The translations under genes were made by a program, and so were the position numbers. Positions 1 through 8,461 of a stretch of 15,247 bases of DNA are shown piece by piece; positions within the stretch are counted from its first letter, which is position 1, and each line of letters starts with the position of its first letter. The DNA lies in contig JABDLW010000850.1 of NCBI GenBank assembly GCA_013001805.1, positions 1 to 15,247 of the forward strand. The letters are read 5' to 3'. This DNA is from Saprospiraceae bacterium (GTDB lineage: Bacteria > Bacteroidota > Bacteroidia > Chitinophagales > Saprospiraceae). The notes beneath the pieces were generated by a model that worked only from the letters and a program-made list of their open reading frames with translations, searched no databases and was not told the DNA's origin.

Positions 1-3000
1 GTGTCACTCTGCTGATTCTCCATAATGTTCAGTTCCATCAATGTCTTTTCACTGACAATCACGCGGCACCCGAATATTTTTGTCAAGCCCTCCATGCGGG
101 AAGCGGTGTTCACAGCGTCCGAGATAACGGTGGAATCATAACGCTGCTCATCGCCAATGACCCCGAGCATCAGTTGCCCCGTGTTCAGGCCGATGCCGAC
201 CTGAATGGCAGGCCGGTTGTGAGCAAAACGTTTTCGGTTGTAACGTTCGAGAGCCTGTTGCATTTCAATGGCGGCTTTCACCGCGAGGTCGTGGTTGTCT
301 TTGAACAAGGCCATGATGCCATCGCCGAAATACTGGCAAATAAAACCACCATGCTCCTGTATGATCGGACCCATCCGACTCAAATAGGCGTTGATGAATT
401 TAAAATTATCTTCTGGAGTCATGCTCTCCGAAAGACTGGTATAATCACGGATATCCGCGAAAAGGACGGTCATGGTTGCCTGGGTTTGGTCACCCAGTTT
501 TAATTCTTTGAGAGTGTCCTTGTTGAGTATTTGCACAAAGTCACTGGGTACAAAGCGGGTGGTGGCGATATTTAGTTCTCTCAGTTCCCGGTTCAGGTAT
601 TGCTCCCGTTCGAGCTGTTCTTGCTTCTCCATTATTTTATGGCGAAGCCGCATGATGTACCCACCGATGGCGGCCACTGCCAATATCGTATACAGGCCAT
701 AAGCCCACCAGGTAAACCACCACGGAGGACGGATTGTAAAGGCATATTCAAAGGGTTCGCTCCAGACTCCAGCCTCACCAATCGCTTTGACTTTAAAAGT
801 AAAGGTGCCGTGAGGTAGATTGCGGTAATCAGCTTTGGCTTCAATACTTGGTTCACTCCAATATTTTTCCACCCCATCCATTTGATAACTGTATTTAATT
901 TTATGCGGAGCAGTCCAGTCGATCGCGGAAAAATGGAACGTGAGGTGGTTTAAATCGTAGGGCAAATTCAGATTTTCTGGATAATTGTGGAAAGCAACTA
1001 TGGAGTCAAAAGATTGACTTGCGGCTTCGCCAAAATCAATGGTACTTTTATAGTCATTGTTACCAAGGTTTCTATAATCCAAAAATTGTCCTTGAATATC
1101 AATATGGGAGGGGCTTAGATGCACAGGGGCATCTATGGGCAGTTGGAAGGTGTTAAGATCGAGCTGGGTTATACCATATACGGAACCCCACCAAAGTCTG
1201 TTTTTATTATCTAAATAAGAAGTACCATTATAAGAAGATCGTGTCCCATCCTCTAGTTGATATTGTAGCCACGGAGCATCAAGCTGCCCAAAAAAGTCTA
1301 ACCCTTTTTTCAGAACAGCGATGCCATCATTGGCACCACCTACCCAAATATTTTGACTTTTATCAATTATTAGTGATGATATCCTTGTATTTGGCAATCC
1401 ATGCCCAATCGTTAATCGAGGCAGCTCTTTTTTAATTTCATTTCCATTTTGCTTTACCTGCGTAAAAACAGCATTAGTTCCAAACCACACACTTTCTGGG
1501 TTACTTTCCACTAAAAAATCCACCCATTCTTTATCAGTGGGATCAATATTATAGCAATAAACAAGTTCATCGTTTGCCGCATCAAATTTTGCCACCAAAC
1601 CCCGCCCACCAAACCAAAGATTATGCTGACTATCTTCCATGATACTGCCTCCGCCAATGCCATCGCTTTCATTTCCTATAAAATGTGTTATTTGCCCATT
1701 ATCAGGATTTATCCTTGTAATACCACCTTGCTTACCACAGGCAGCCCAGATTTGTCCCTTGCTATCCTCATGTAAATCCCAAACAAAATAGTGACTAAGT
1801 CCTTGCCGCATAGTATAATTTGTAAAGGCCTTTCCATCAAAACGACATATACCGTTATCTCGAGTGGCAAACCACAAATTGCCTTTTTTATCTTCTAAAA
1901 TGGAATTTATAATATTCTGCAATAGACCTTCTTTTTCTGAATAGTGCGTAAAATATTCCCCATCATATTTTATTACACCACCCAAATAGGTGCCTATCCA
2001 AATATTTCCCTGACCATCTTCAATTTCTGGAAATGCCCAATTTTTACTTAAGCCTTGTTTTTCCGTAAAGTGTCTAAAACTACTTGGTTGAAATCGGTTC
2101 ACACCGCCCCCATTAGTGCCTACCCAAATATTATCTTTGCGATCAATCATGATGCAAAGAGCAGTTTGAAAACTTAGTCCTTCATCAGGTGTGAAGTGGG
2201 TAAATATTTTTCCGTCGTATCTATTTAAACTGCCATCATAAGTAGCCAGCCAAATATTTCCTGATTTATCTTTGGCCATCCCTGCCATTCGATTACCACT
2301 TAAACCTTCTTCTTTGGTAAAATTGGAAAAACTTCCATTATCACCCTCCTTGGCTTGGTAACGGCTTACACCCTGTCCTTTGGTTCCCTCTCCGCCACTA
2401 CCAAACCAAAGTTGCCCATCATCATCTTCCAAAATATCAACGATGTAGTTGTGAATCAGCCCTTCTTTTTCGGTAAAATGAGTAATCTGTCGCCCATCAT
2501 AGCGCAATACGCCGCTCCCCTGTGTTGCCCACCAAATATTTCCATTGCTATCTTCTTCTATATCAACAATTCTGTTATCTGAGTAGAATGCTTGCTCTTT
2601 TCTGCCATCATTACTAAGTTGCTGCTGCTCATCAAAAATGGTGAATTGCTCCCCATCATAAGAATAGACACTTTTAGTACCGTTGGCAAACCAAATGTTC
2701 CCCCTGCTATCTTCCAGGGGTGCTCTACAGTCATTGGACTCCAATCCAGATTCTTTATTAAAGTGAACCACATTGACCCCGTCATAGAAACAAATACCTG
2801 TTGCCCCAGCAAACCAAATATTCCCCTTGCTATCTTCCATTATATTCACGGCATCGTTTAAAAAGCCTTCCTTTTCAGAATAGACAAACCAATTTATCCC
2901 ATCATATCGGGCAATATATCCCCCACTGGCAAACCATAAATGCCCGCGACGATCTTCCAGCATACACTTGACAGTAGAATAGATACCTTGTTCCGCTGAT

Positions 3001-3479
3001 AAAAATTGAATATTGTAAATGGCTGCATCTTTAGTGCGAAAAGCCTTAATGGGTTTGGGCTTAGGTTGCAAAGCTGGCACTATACTGCCTTGGGCAGGCA
3101 TCTTTAAAGGGAAAGGGACATCTTTTCCTAGGGTCACAGCCATTAAATCTTTTGGGATCTGAATGAATTCAGGCGTACCTGCGGGATGCTCATTCGGATG
3201 GGCAGCCACCACTTTGGGTTGGCCTTTTAGTGGCACTACCTCTGGTGGCAAAATAATGTCGGGATCAATGTATTTGGCTACAATGGATGGGGGCATTTCT
3301 ACCGTATCCTGGTTGAGTCTCGTCTTGATTTCGATTGGAATTCCAGCTGTTTGTTTAGGCGGTTGCATGCAGGAGGCGAATAGGCTTAAAGTCAATAAAC
3401 AGGATAAAATTCCTTCGGTCGGGGCATCAAAAAGTTGATTTCTAAAAGATGACAAATATGATTTACTTTTTGTTTTCAC
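1..3479 (-). CDS. Propeller/YYY-domain sensor fused to a class III adenylate/guanylate cyclase (3' end beyond window)
   Basis: Reading the minus strand from 3479 to the window edge gives one uninterrupted frame of 1159 codons with no stop. The start is GTG at 3479-3477, directly after an in-frame TAA. The signal peptide has a lipobox (LFASC, Cys37), followed by a Pro-rich linker (about 40-160). Then come 14 repeats of about 40 residues with the pattern EDxxGNIWF...YDG (about 165-775), matching two seven-bladed Reg_prop propellers. A YYY-type domain (about 850-912), one membrane helix (about 922-943), a short coiled coil (about 944-970) and a class III cyclase domain (from about 1000) follow. 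The metal aspartates are visible in FADIRDYT (D1009) and in FGDGIMALF (D1053), and the transition-state Asn1124 and Arg1128 in VNTASRMEG. The likely role is periplasmic ligand sensing coupled to cytoplasmic cAMP or cGMP synthesis. The gene follows susD on the same strand after 243 nt. The cyclase is cut before its C-terminus. Confidence in the architecture is high; the ligand is unknown. Confidence 0.93.
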   Translation of the reverse strand, partial: MKTKSKSYLSSFRNQLFDAPTEGILSCLLTLSLFASCMQPPKQTAGIPIEIKTRLNQDTVEMPPSIVAKYIDPDIILPPEVVPLKGQPKVVAAHPNEHPAGTPEFIQIPKDLMAVTLGKDVPFPLKMPAQGSIVPALQPKPKPIKAFRTKDAAIYNIQFLSAEQGIYSTVKCMLEDRRGHLWFASGGYIARYDGINWFVYSEKEGFLNDAVNIMEDSKGNIWFAGATGICFYDGVNVVHFNKESGLESNDCRAPLEDSRGNIWFANGTKSVYSYDGEQFTIFDEQQQLSNDGRKEQAFYSDNRIVDIEEDSNGNIWWATQGSGVLRYDGRQITHFTEKEGLIHNYIVDILEDDDGQLWFGSGGEGTKGQGVSRYQAKEGDNGSFSNFTKEEGLSGNRMAGMAKDKSGNIWLATYDGSLNRYDGKIFTHFTPDEGLSFQTALCIMIDRKDNIWVGTNGGGVNRFQPSSFRHFTEKQGLSKNWAFPEIEDGQGNIWIGTYLGGVIKYDGEYFTHYSEKEGLLQNIINSILEDKKGNLWFATRDNGICRFDGKAFTNYTMRQGLSHYFVWDLHEDSKGQIWAACGKQGGITRINPDNGQITHFIGNESDGIGGGSIMEDSQHNLWFGGRGLVAKFDAANDELVYCYNIDPTDKEWVDFLVESNPESVWFGTNAVFTQVKQNGNEIKKELPRLTIGHGLPNTRISSLIIDKSQNIWVGGANDGIAVLKKGLDFFGQLDAPWLQYQLEDGTRSSYNGTSYLDNKNRLWWGSVYGITQLDLNTFQLPIDAPVHLSPSHIDIQGQFLDYRNLGNNDYKSTIDFGEAASQSFDSIVAFHNYPENLNLPYDLNHLTFHFSAIDWTAPHKIKYSYQMDGVEKYWSEPSIEAKADYRNLPHGTFTFKVKAIGEAGVWSEPFEYAFTIRPPWWFTWWAYGLYTILAVAAIGGYIMRLRHKIMEKQEQLEREQYLNRELRELNIATTRFVPSDFVQILNKDTLKELKLGDQTQATMTVLFADIRDYTSLSESMTPEDNFKFINAYLSRMGPIIQEHGGFICQYFGDGIMALFKDNHDLAVKAAIEMQQALERYNRKRFAHNRPAIQVGIGLNTGQLMLGVIGDEQRYDSTVISDAVNTASRMEGLTKIFGCRVIVSEKTLMELNIMENQQSD

Positions 3480-3722
3480 TTATCTTTTTTTTGAAACTCC
3501 CACGTCAATATTGTTTATCCTGTTGACATATACATTGCCTTCATCAAGAATTCAAGAATTGAAGTATTCTCTTAAAGATAGGGATTTAATTAGGTGGAGA
3601 AAGAGGGCGGAAACAATGAGAAATGAAATGCAACAATGTTGTATGGAATAGCAATTTGAGCTGAGCCTTGATGATGAAGTATTCGTGACGTTCGTCAATG
3701 ACCACGCGGTATCAAACATTTC
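3480..3722. other. Intergenic region between susD and the cyclase-sensor gene
   Basis: This AT-rich 243-nt gap has no convincing ORF. It holds a perfect tandem duplication of CAAGAATT (3545-3560), about 66 nt upstream of the cyclase-sensor start. It also holds a 12-nt palindrome, TGACG-TT-CGTCA (3686-3697), 26 nt after the susD stop. The first could be an operator and the second part of a weak transcript end, but neither carries a T-tract or other decisive signal. The gap is long enough for the sensor gene to have its own promoter. Confidence 0.5.
3545..3560. repeat. Tandem 8-mer CAAGAATT x2
   Basis: Two exact copies of CAAGAATT lie head to tail and the next base (G) prolongs the similarity. 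The repeat sits in the probable promoter region of the cyclase-sensor gene. It could be a protein-binding site or a chance repeat in AT-rich DNA; the sequence alone does not decide. Confidence 0.35.
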
Positions 3723-5045
3723 TCAATATCCTTCATTCTGCAATAGAGCACCATTCACATCCAACTCCCGTTGCGGTATGGGATAGATCATCTGGGGATC
3801 ATCAAAGGGAATACCACCAAAGAATCTCCGAGTTCGCTTGATATCCCGAAATTGGTGTCCCTCAAAAATCAATTCGAGGTAACGCTCTTCTAATATCACA
3901 TCCAGATCAACGTCAGACAGCGAAAGAAGCCCTGCACGACGGCGAATGACATTCACGTCTTCCAACGCACCTGCCGGATCACCAGTCCGAAATCGAGCTT
4001 CTGCCCGGGTGAGGTACATTTCTGCTAAACGGATGGTGGTAATGTTGCCGTCTTTGGTGGCATTTACTCGCCATTTGCTGGTACGCCTGGTATTGGTTTG
4101 TAGGTCATTGTAAAAAAGTTTTGCACGCAAGTCGCCCGTATCATATTTGGTGAGATGTTCGTCTGTGACACCAATGAAGGCATTGCCTCCTTCCAGTTCT
4201 CCAGAGTAAAAATTGCTGACCGGGTTGAAATCCTGAGGTGTGATTTGAATGGTAAAAATATCCTCAACAGAGTTATCCGATTGGTTAAAAACCTGACTTA
4301 AATCATCGAGCAACTCATACCTACCCGAGGTAATGACTCGAGCAGCCTCTGCACTTGCAGATTCAAATTTTTCCTGCATCAAATATACCCTTGACAGCAG
4401 CGCACTGGCGGTGTAGGTATTGGCAAATACTCCATTTTGCTCAGGAAGGTTTGCTTTCGCAAATATTAAATCAGCAATTATAAACTCATATACCTCGGCC
4501 ACATTGTTTCGTGGAACTTCAGGGTTATCTAAACTTTCTTCCGCAGGAATACTGACGATGGGTACGCCCAAACTGCTTTCCGGGTTACCAGCTGTCCAGG
4601 GCTTTGCATACATATTGATCAGGTCAAAGTAAACCAGTGCACGAATAAACCGCAATTCGGCAGCCACTGCATCTCGGTCAGTCTCGGCGACGACTCCCAC
4701 AGCATCCAAAACGGTGTTTGCCTGATTGATAATCCGATACGAGTATATCCAGAAATTTTCCACATTATTATTGCTAACCGCAATATTTTTATTCAACAAC
4801 TCAGTGAGGGGAACAATAAAACTGGTCCAGATCAGGTCTTCGGTATCGGCGAGTAATTCGGAATTCAAGATTACATGCTCTGAACTCAACAGAATGTCGT
4901 ACGTGCCGATGAGTGCTGTCCTGACCCCTTGTTCATCTGATAGGGCTACGTTTGTTGAAATAGCCTGCTGAGGTTCGATGTCAAGGTAGTCATCGCAAGC
5001 TGAAAAGAGGAAGAGAAAGGAGCAAATAAGGATTATTTCTTTCAT
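3723..5045 (-). CDS. SusD/RagB-family outer-membrane nutrient-binding lipoprotein
   Basis: This 440-aa protein begins with a lipoprotein signal (FLFSAC, Cys17), so it should be lipid-anchored at the outer membrane. It should form the lid of the SusC transporter and bind the incoming oligosaccharide or peptide. Family marks seen are DYLDIEPQQAIS just after the lipidated Cys, the helical TPR-like body with AEMYLTRAEA, the EERYLELIFEGHQFRDIKR segment (386-404) and the closing IPQRELDVN (423-431) ending in NEGY. It is somewhat shorter than B. thetaiotaomicron SusD (about 550 aa), as many RagB-like members are. The ATG at 5045-5043 gives the natural signal peptide. It lies 12 nt downstream of susC, so the two are surely co-transcribed. 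The ligand cannot be told: no glycoside hydrolase, lyase or peptidase gene is in the window. Confidence 0.96.
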   Translation of the reverse strand: MKEIILICSFLFLFSACDDYLDIEPQQAISTNVALSDEQGVRTALIGTYDILLSSEHVILNSELLADTEDLIWTSFIVPLTELLNKNIAVSNNNVENFWIYSYRIINQANTVLDAVGVVAETDRDAVAAELRFIRALVYFDLINMYAKPWTAGNPESSLGVPIVSIPAEESLDNPEVPRNNVAEVYEFIIADLIFAKANLPEQNGVFANTYTASALLSRVYLMQEKFESASAEAARVITSGRYELLDDLSQVFNQSDNSVEDIFTIQITPQDFNPVSNFYSGELEGGNAFIGVTDEHLTKYDTGDLRAKLFYNDLQTNTRRTSKWRVNATKDGNITTIRLAEMYLTRAEARFRTGDPAGALEDVNVIRRRAGLLSLSDVDLDVILEERYLELIFEGHQFRDIKRTRRFFGGIPFDDPQMIYPIPQRELDVNGALLQNEGY

Positions 5046-5057
5046 TTTGGTCTGAGT

Positions 5058-8000
5058 TTAAAATCCTGCTTTAATGCCAAACAAAAACGTTTTCGCTTGT
5101 GGGGGCGTAAAAAAATTCTCGCCGATAATGACGCTCGGGTTTGTCGCAAAATAGTCCTTAATATCTGTGTTCACCTCGGGGTCGCCACTTTGATAATTCG
5201 TGAACGTCACTAGGTTATAACCGGTGAAATAAACGGTCATTTGCTGCAGGCCTAATTTTTCTATCCAATTCGGAGGTAATTGATAGCTCAGGCTCAAATT
5301 TTTCAAGCGCAGATAAGAAGCATCCTCAATGAAGCGAGAAGAATCGTTCGAACCTTTCAGAAAGCGCAATTGAGGGATGTCTGTCCGATCCCCGGGCTGT
5401 TGCCATCGGTTCAGCATGCGAATGTCCTGGTTGTCAAACCAGCCAAAGCCGTCCATTTGGAATTGGCCACCGGCGTTGTAACCTTCATTACCAAACACAC
5501 CCTGAAAGAGTATCCGTAGCTCCAGCCCTTTCCAGGAAAAAGTATTACCCAAGCTATAGATGAAGTCAGGATTGGGATCGCCAATTACTACGAATTGTGC
5601 CTCGGCTAAGGTATTGGTCGTCCCACGGTCGAATTGGCCATTTTCAAGTTCGGTGTTCAGGTAGAAAAGTGCATCGCCGTTGGCTGGGTCAACACCTGCA
5701 AATTCGGGGGCAAAAAATACACCGACTGCTTGCCCTTCGATAACCTGGCTGATGCTGACATTGCTGTTGTCGGCCTCAATGGATTGTCCTCCTATGTCGG
5801 TGACGGTATTCCTGTTTTTCGAAAAATTAAAATCCGTTTTCCATTTAAAAGCGCCCGTCAGGTTGTGGGAGCTGAGCATAAGCTCGATGCCCTCGTTTTT
5901 CATCTTACCAAAATTTTTCAATTGAGTAGCAAACCCAGTAGTGGCAGGGATATTCGTATTTAACAACAGGTCGTTCGTGTTTTTTATATAATAATCCACC
6001 TGGCCGGAGATGCGGTCGTCCAGCAAGCCAAAGTCTACTCCGACATCCACCTGCGTGGTTTTTTCCCATTTCAGGTCGGGGTTCGGGATCTGCGTCTGTA
6101 TAATGCCGGATTGGTCTCCGTAACGTCCACCTTCGAACAATCCGAGAGATGGAAAATGGGTAAGTGGTGAATTGCCAGTCACACCCCAACTAGCACGCAG
6201 CTTGAGATAACTAAGGCTGCTTTTGTTTTCAAGAATTGACTCTTCCGACAAAATCCAACCGGCTGAAACGGCCGGAAAAAAGCCATAGCGGTTATCCCTG
6301 CCAAAACGAGAATCACCATCTATACGAGAAGAGATGGACAGGAGGTATTTCTTATCGAATTTATAGTTTATCCGGCCAAAATAAGACAGCACACTAAAGT
6401 CAGTTTCGTCTTCCCCTCCACTAATAATTTCTCCAGCACTTGATACGTTTTGAAAATCATCGTTGGGAAAATTACGGCCAGAAATACTGAAGCTCTCCTC
6501 ATGGTGCCCTTCATAACTCATACCCAGAGTGGCCTCCACTTTATGGTCATTATTTTGCAGACCGTAGGTTGCGTAGGTACTTGTGGAATAATGAAGCACA
6601 TCGGCTAGCCACGTCCGCTTCCAGCCATTGGGTTCGCCTGTGTTGCGGGCCACTTTAGAATTATAATACCGCTCATTGTCGTTGTAAAAATTATCCAGCC
6701 CAAAATCGGTGTGCAGGGTAAGATTATCTATGGGCTGCCAATTCAGGTAAGCATTACCCAATGTTCGTAAGTTAGTTGACTGCCAATCCACATTGTCCAC
6801 GTAATTCAAGGCATGGAAATAAACAGTGTTAGCGAAAATTTCATCGGGATCGTCTGGATCATACAGGGGTTGCACAGGGCTTTGGGCAACGATTCCACTG
6901 GGCGCAGCAAAATCCCAATCTACCGGCACTTCTTCGAGTACGGTCCTAGACAGGCTCATATTCATCCCAAAATCCAACCGCTCGTTTATCCGATGAGTTA
7001 GATTCATGCGGCCGCTAAGTCGTTCAAAATCGTTTAAAATGATGATGGCCGTCTGGTCTGAATAGCCTGCAGAGACGTAAAAAGTCGTTTTGTCATTTCC
7101 GCCCGAAATATTGAATTGCATTTGCTTTTGCCCGCCCTCGGGATTGTACATCAAGTCTTCCCAATTGGTATCGTTTCCATCCCGCCATCCCTCGAGCCGA
7201 TTGTCTTTCCAATCTTCAGCCGTCAGTCCAAAGAGTGTCCCATCTTCATCAGCCACATTGGCAAATGCTTCGCCCCATAGTTCTAGATATTGTTCTGCGT
7301 TCAGCCATTTGCGTTTGATCGTCGGTCTGCTCCAACCGTAATTCATGTCCAGTTCAACGCGGGTGGTATTTGCTTTGCCTTTCCTAGTGGTAATGATGAC
7401 TACACCGTTTGATCCCCTGGTTCCGTAAATGGCCGCTGCCGAGGCATCCTTTAATATGTCGATGGATTCAATATCATTGAAATTGAGGTCTGCTAAGGGA
7501 TTCAGTCTGGAATTATTAAAAGCAACCTGATCCTGTGAGTTAATGACCACCCCATCGACCACATACAAAGGTTGTACACTCGCGTTGATTGAGGAAGTAC
7601 CACGAATACGAACGTCAATATTGAAACCTAACTTGCCACTTTCATTGGTAACAAACACCCCGGCGGCCCGCCCCTGCAAAGTGGATTCGAGGCTGGTGAC
7701 CGGCATTCCTTCAATGTCCTCTTTATTAATTTTTGAAACATTCCCCGTCATATCGGAGCGCACCTGGGTTCCGTAGCCCACAACCAGAACCTCATCGAGT
7801 AGGGTGGCTGAAACGGATAGATGGATCGTTGCATTTTGACATTCTTCAACAGGCATTACCTTTATCTGATAACCGGTATAGGTGAAAACAAGGGTAGCTG
7901 CTTCTTCTGGCACCGTTAAAGTAAAAGAGCCATCAAGACCGGAGGTCGTGCCGATTTGTTCGGCCCCATCTACCACGATGCTGGCACCAACCAGAGGGGT

Positions 8001-8096
8001 ATGGTCACCCTGATCCAAAATGATGCCCGCAACAGTCTGCTGGGCCGGCAAGCATAGGTAGAACATACAAAGAAATAGGAGGAGTAGATTTTTCAC
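5058..8096 (-). CDS. SusC/RagA-family TonB-dependent outer-membrane transporter
   Basis: This is the 22-strand barrel partner of the SusD lipoprotein, importing its ligand with TonB energy. Numbering from the chosen start, a signal peptide (MKNLLLLFLCMFYLCLPAQ) is followed by a carboxypeptidase-regulatory-like domain (about 22-95). Then come the SusC signature DEVLVVGYGTQ (about 101-111), the plug with PLYVVDGVVI and ILKDASAAAIYG...GSNGVVIITTRKG, and the barrel, which ends in Phe as outer-membrane barrels do. I chose GTG at 8096-8094. An in-frame TTG at 8111 would add five residues, and a TAG lies upstream of both. The length (about 1012 aa) is normal. The gene is first in the minus-strand run susC-susD-sensor. 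Substrate is unknown. Two small palindromes sit just upstream. Confidence 0.96.
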   Translation of the reverse strand: MKNLLLLFLCMFYLCLPAQQTVAGIILDQGDHTPLVGASIVVDGAEQIGTTSGLDGSFTLTVPEEAATLVFTYTGYQIKVMPVEECQNATIHLSVSATLLDEVLVVGYGTQVRSDMTGNVSKINKEDIEGMPVTSLESTLQGRAAGVFVTNESGKLGFNIDVRIRGTSSINASVQPLYVVDGVVINSQDQVAFNNSRLNPLADLNFNDIESIDILKDASAAAIYGTRGSNGVVIITTRKGKANTTRVELDMNYGWSRPTIKRKWLNAEQYLELWGEAFANVADEDGTLFGLTAEDWKDNRLEGWRDGNDTNWEDLMYNPEGGQKQMQFNISGGNDKTTFYVSAGYSDQTAIIILNDFERLSGRMNLTHRINERLDFGMNMSLSRTVLEEVPVDWDFAAPSGIVAQSPVQPLYDPDDPDEIFANTVYFHALNYVDNVDWQSTNLRTLGNAYLNWQPIDNLTLHTDFGLDNFYNDNERYYNSKVARNTGEPNGWKRTWLADVLHYSTSTYATYGLQNNDHKVEATLGMSYEGHHEESFSISGRNFPNDDFQNVSSAGEIISGGEDETDFSVLSYFGRINYKFDKKYLLSISSRIDGDSRFGRDNRYGFFPAVSAGWILSEESILENKSSLSYLKLRASWGVTGNSPLTHFPSLGLFEGGRYGDQSGIIQTQIPNPDLKWEKTTQVDVGVDFGLLDDRISGQVDYYIKNTNDLLLNTNIPATTGFATQLKNFGKMKNEGIELMLSSHNLTGAFKWKTDFNFSKNRNTVTDIGGQSIEADNSNVSISQVIEGQAVGVFFAPEFAGVDPANGDALFYLNTELENGQFDRGTTNTLAEAQFVVIGDPNPDFIYSLGNTFSWKGLELRILFQGVFGNEGYNAGGQFQMDGFGWFDNQDIRMLNRWQQPGDRTDIPQLRFLKGSNDSSRFIEDASYLRLKNLSLSYQLPPNWIEKLGLQQMTVYFTGYNLVTFTNYQSGDPEVNTDIKDYFATNPSVIIGENFFTPPQAKTFLFGIKAGF

Positions 8097-8126
8097 AGAG
8101 GTTGCTTCCAAATGATAGAGGACGTA

Positions 8127-8142
8127 GTACTAAATATAGTAC
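8127..8142 (-). promoter_or_regulatory. Candidate susC promoter core overlapped by palindrome GTACT-N6-AGTAC
   Basis: On the minus strand TATATTTA (8138-8131) resembles the Bacteroidota -7 element TAnnTTTG except for its last base. A TTG lies 21 nt upstream (8162-8160), slightly beyond the usual 19 nt. The same bases form a palindrome with 5-bp arms. The position, about 35 nt before the GTG start, is plausible for a promoter or an overlapping operator. The match to consensus is imperfect. Confidence 0.3.
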
Positions 8143-8155
8143 AAAATGCAACATG

Positions 8156-8167
8156 AGTGCAAGCACT
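8156..8167. promoter_or_regulatory. Palindrome AGTGC-AA-GCACT upstream of susC
   Basis: This 12-nt inverted repeat with 5-bp arms and an AA centre lies about 60-70 nt upstream of the susC start. It covers the possible -33 TTG. The size and position fit a dimeric regulator site, but no regulator gene for it is visible and a 5-bp arm can occur by chance. Confidence 0.3.
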
Positions 8168-8461
8168 TAGACAATAGTATAATGGATGCAACAATAGGTA
8201 AAGTCATGACAGACCAGCAAAGTCTTCGGGTTCAGAAATATTCTTTGTGATTCTCGGTAGTATTCAAAAGTTCTCTTGGTATGGCCAAACAAATGTCCAA
8301 TTAGTAGAATGGATTGAGCAGATGTGGTTAGAAAGTGACCACCAGACTCTGAGTCTACGACCTTGAAAGCAGAAAATTCTGCAGGATCCATTCCACTAGA
8401 TTGGCGAGCAAAAAAAGCTCTTGCTACAATCTTCTGTCGCCTCAAAGTCATCTATCGAAGA

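Noticed and set aside
174..702. Plus-strand frames across the cyclase domain
   Set aside because: They lie antisense to the long minus-strand sensor frame, whose cyclase motifs are clear; they are shadows.
1150..2985. Regular repeats that might look like a DNA repeat array or CRISPR
   Set aside because: The periodicity of about 120-130 bases is the coding of propeller blades; repeats vary at silent positions and keep the reading frame.
3660..3720. Possible third copy or remnant of the small gene family after susD (shares GATGAAGTATT with copy A)
   Set aside because: Beyond this 11-mer, reading Tyr-Phe-Ile in reverse, neither DNA nor translation aligns with the two copies; a chance match is the simplest explanation.
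8167..8451. 94-codon minus-strand frame upstream of susC
   Set aside because: The translation shows no signal, domain or repeat that I recognise. It ends in the susC promoter area and may be a chance open frame between divergent genes. Conservation in a relative would change this.
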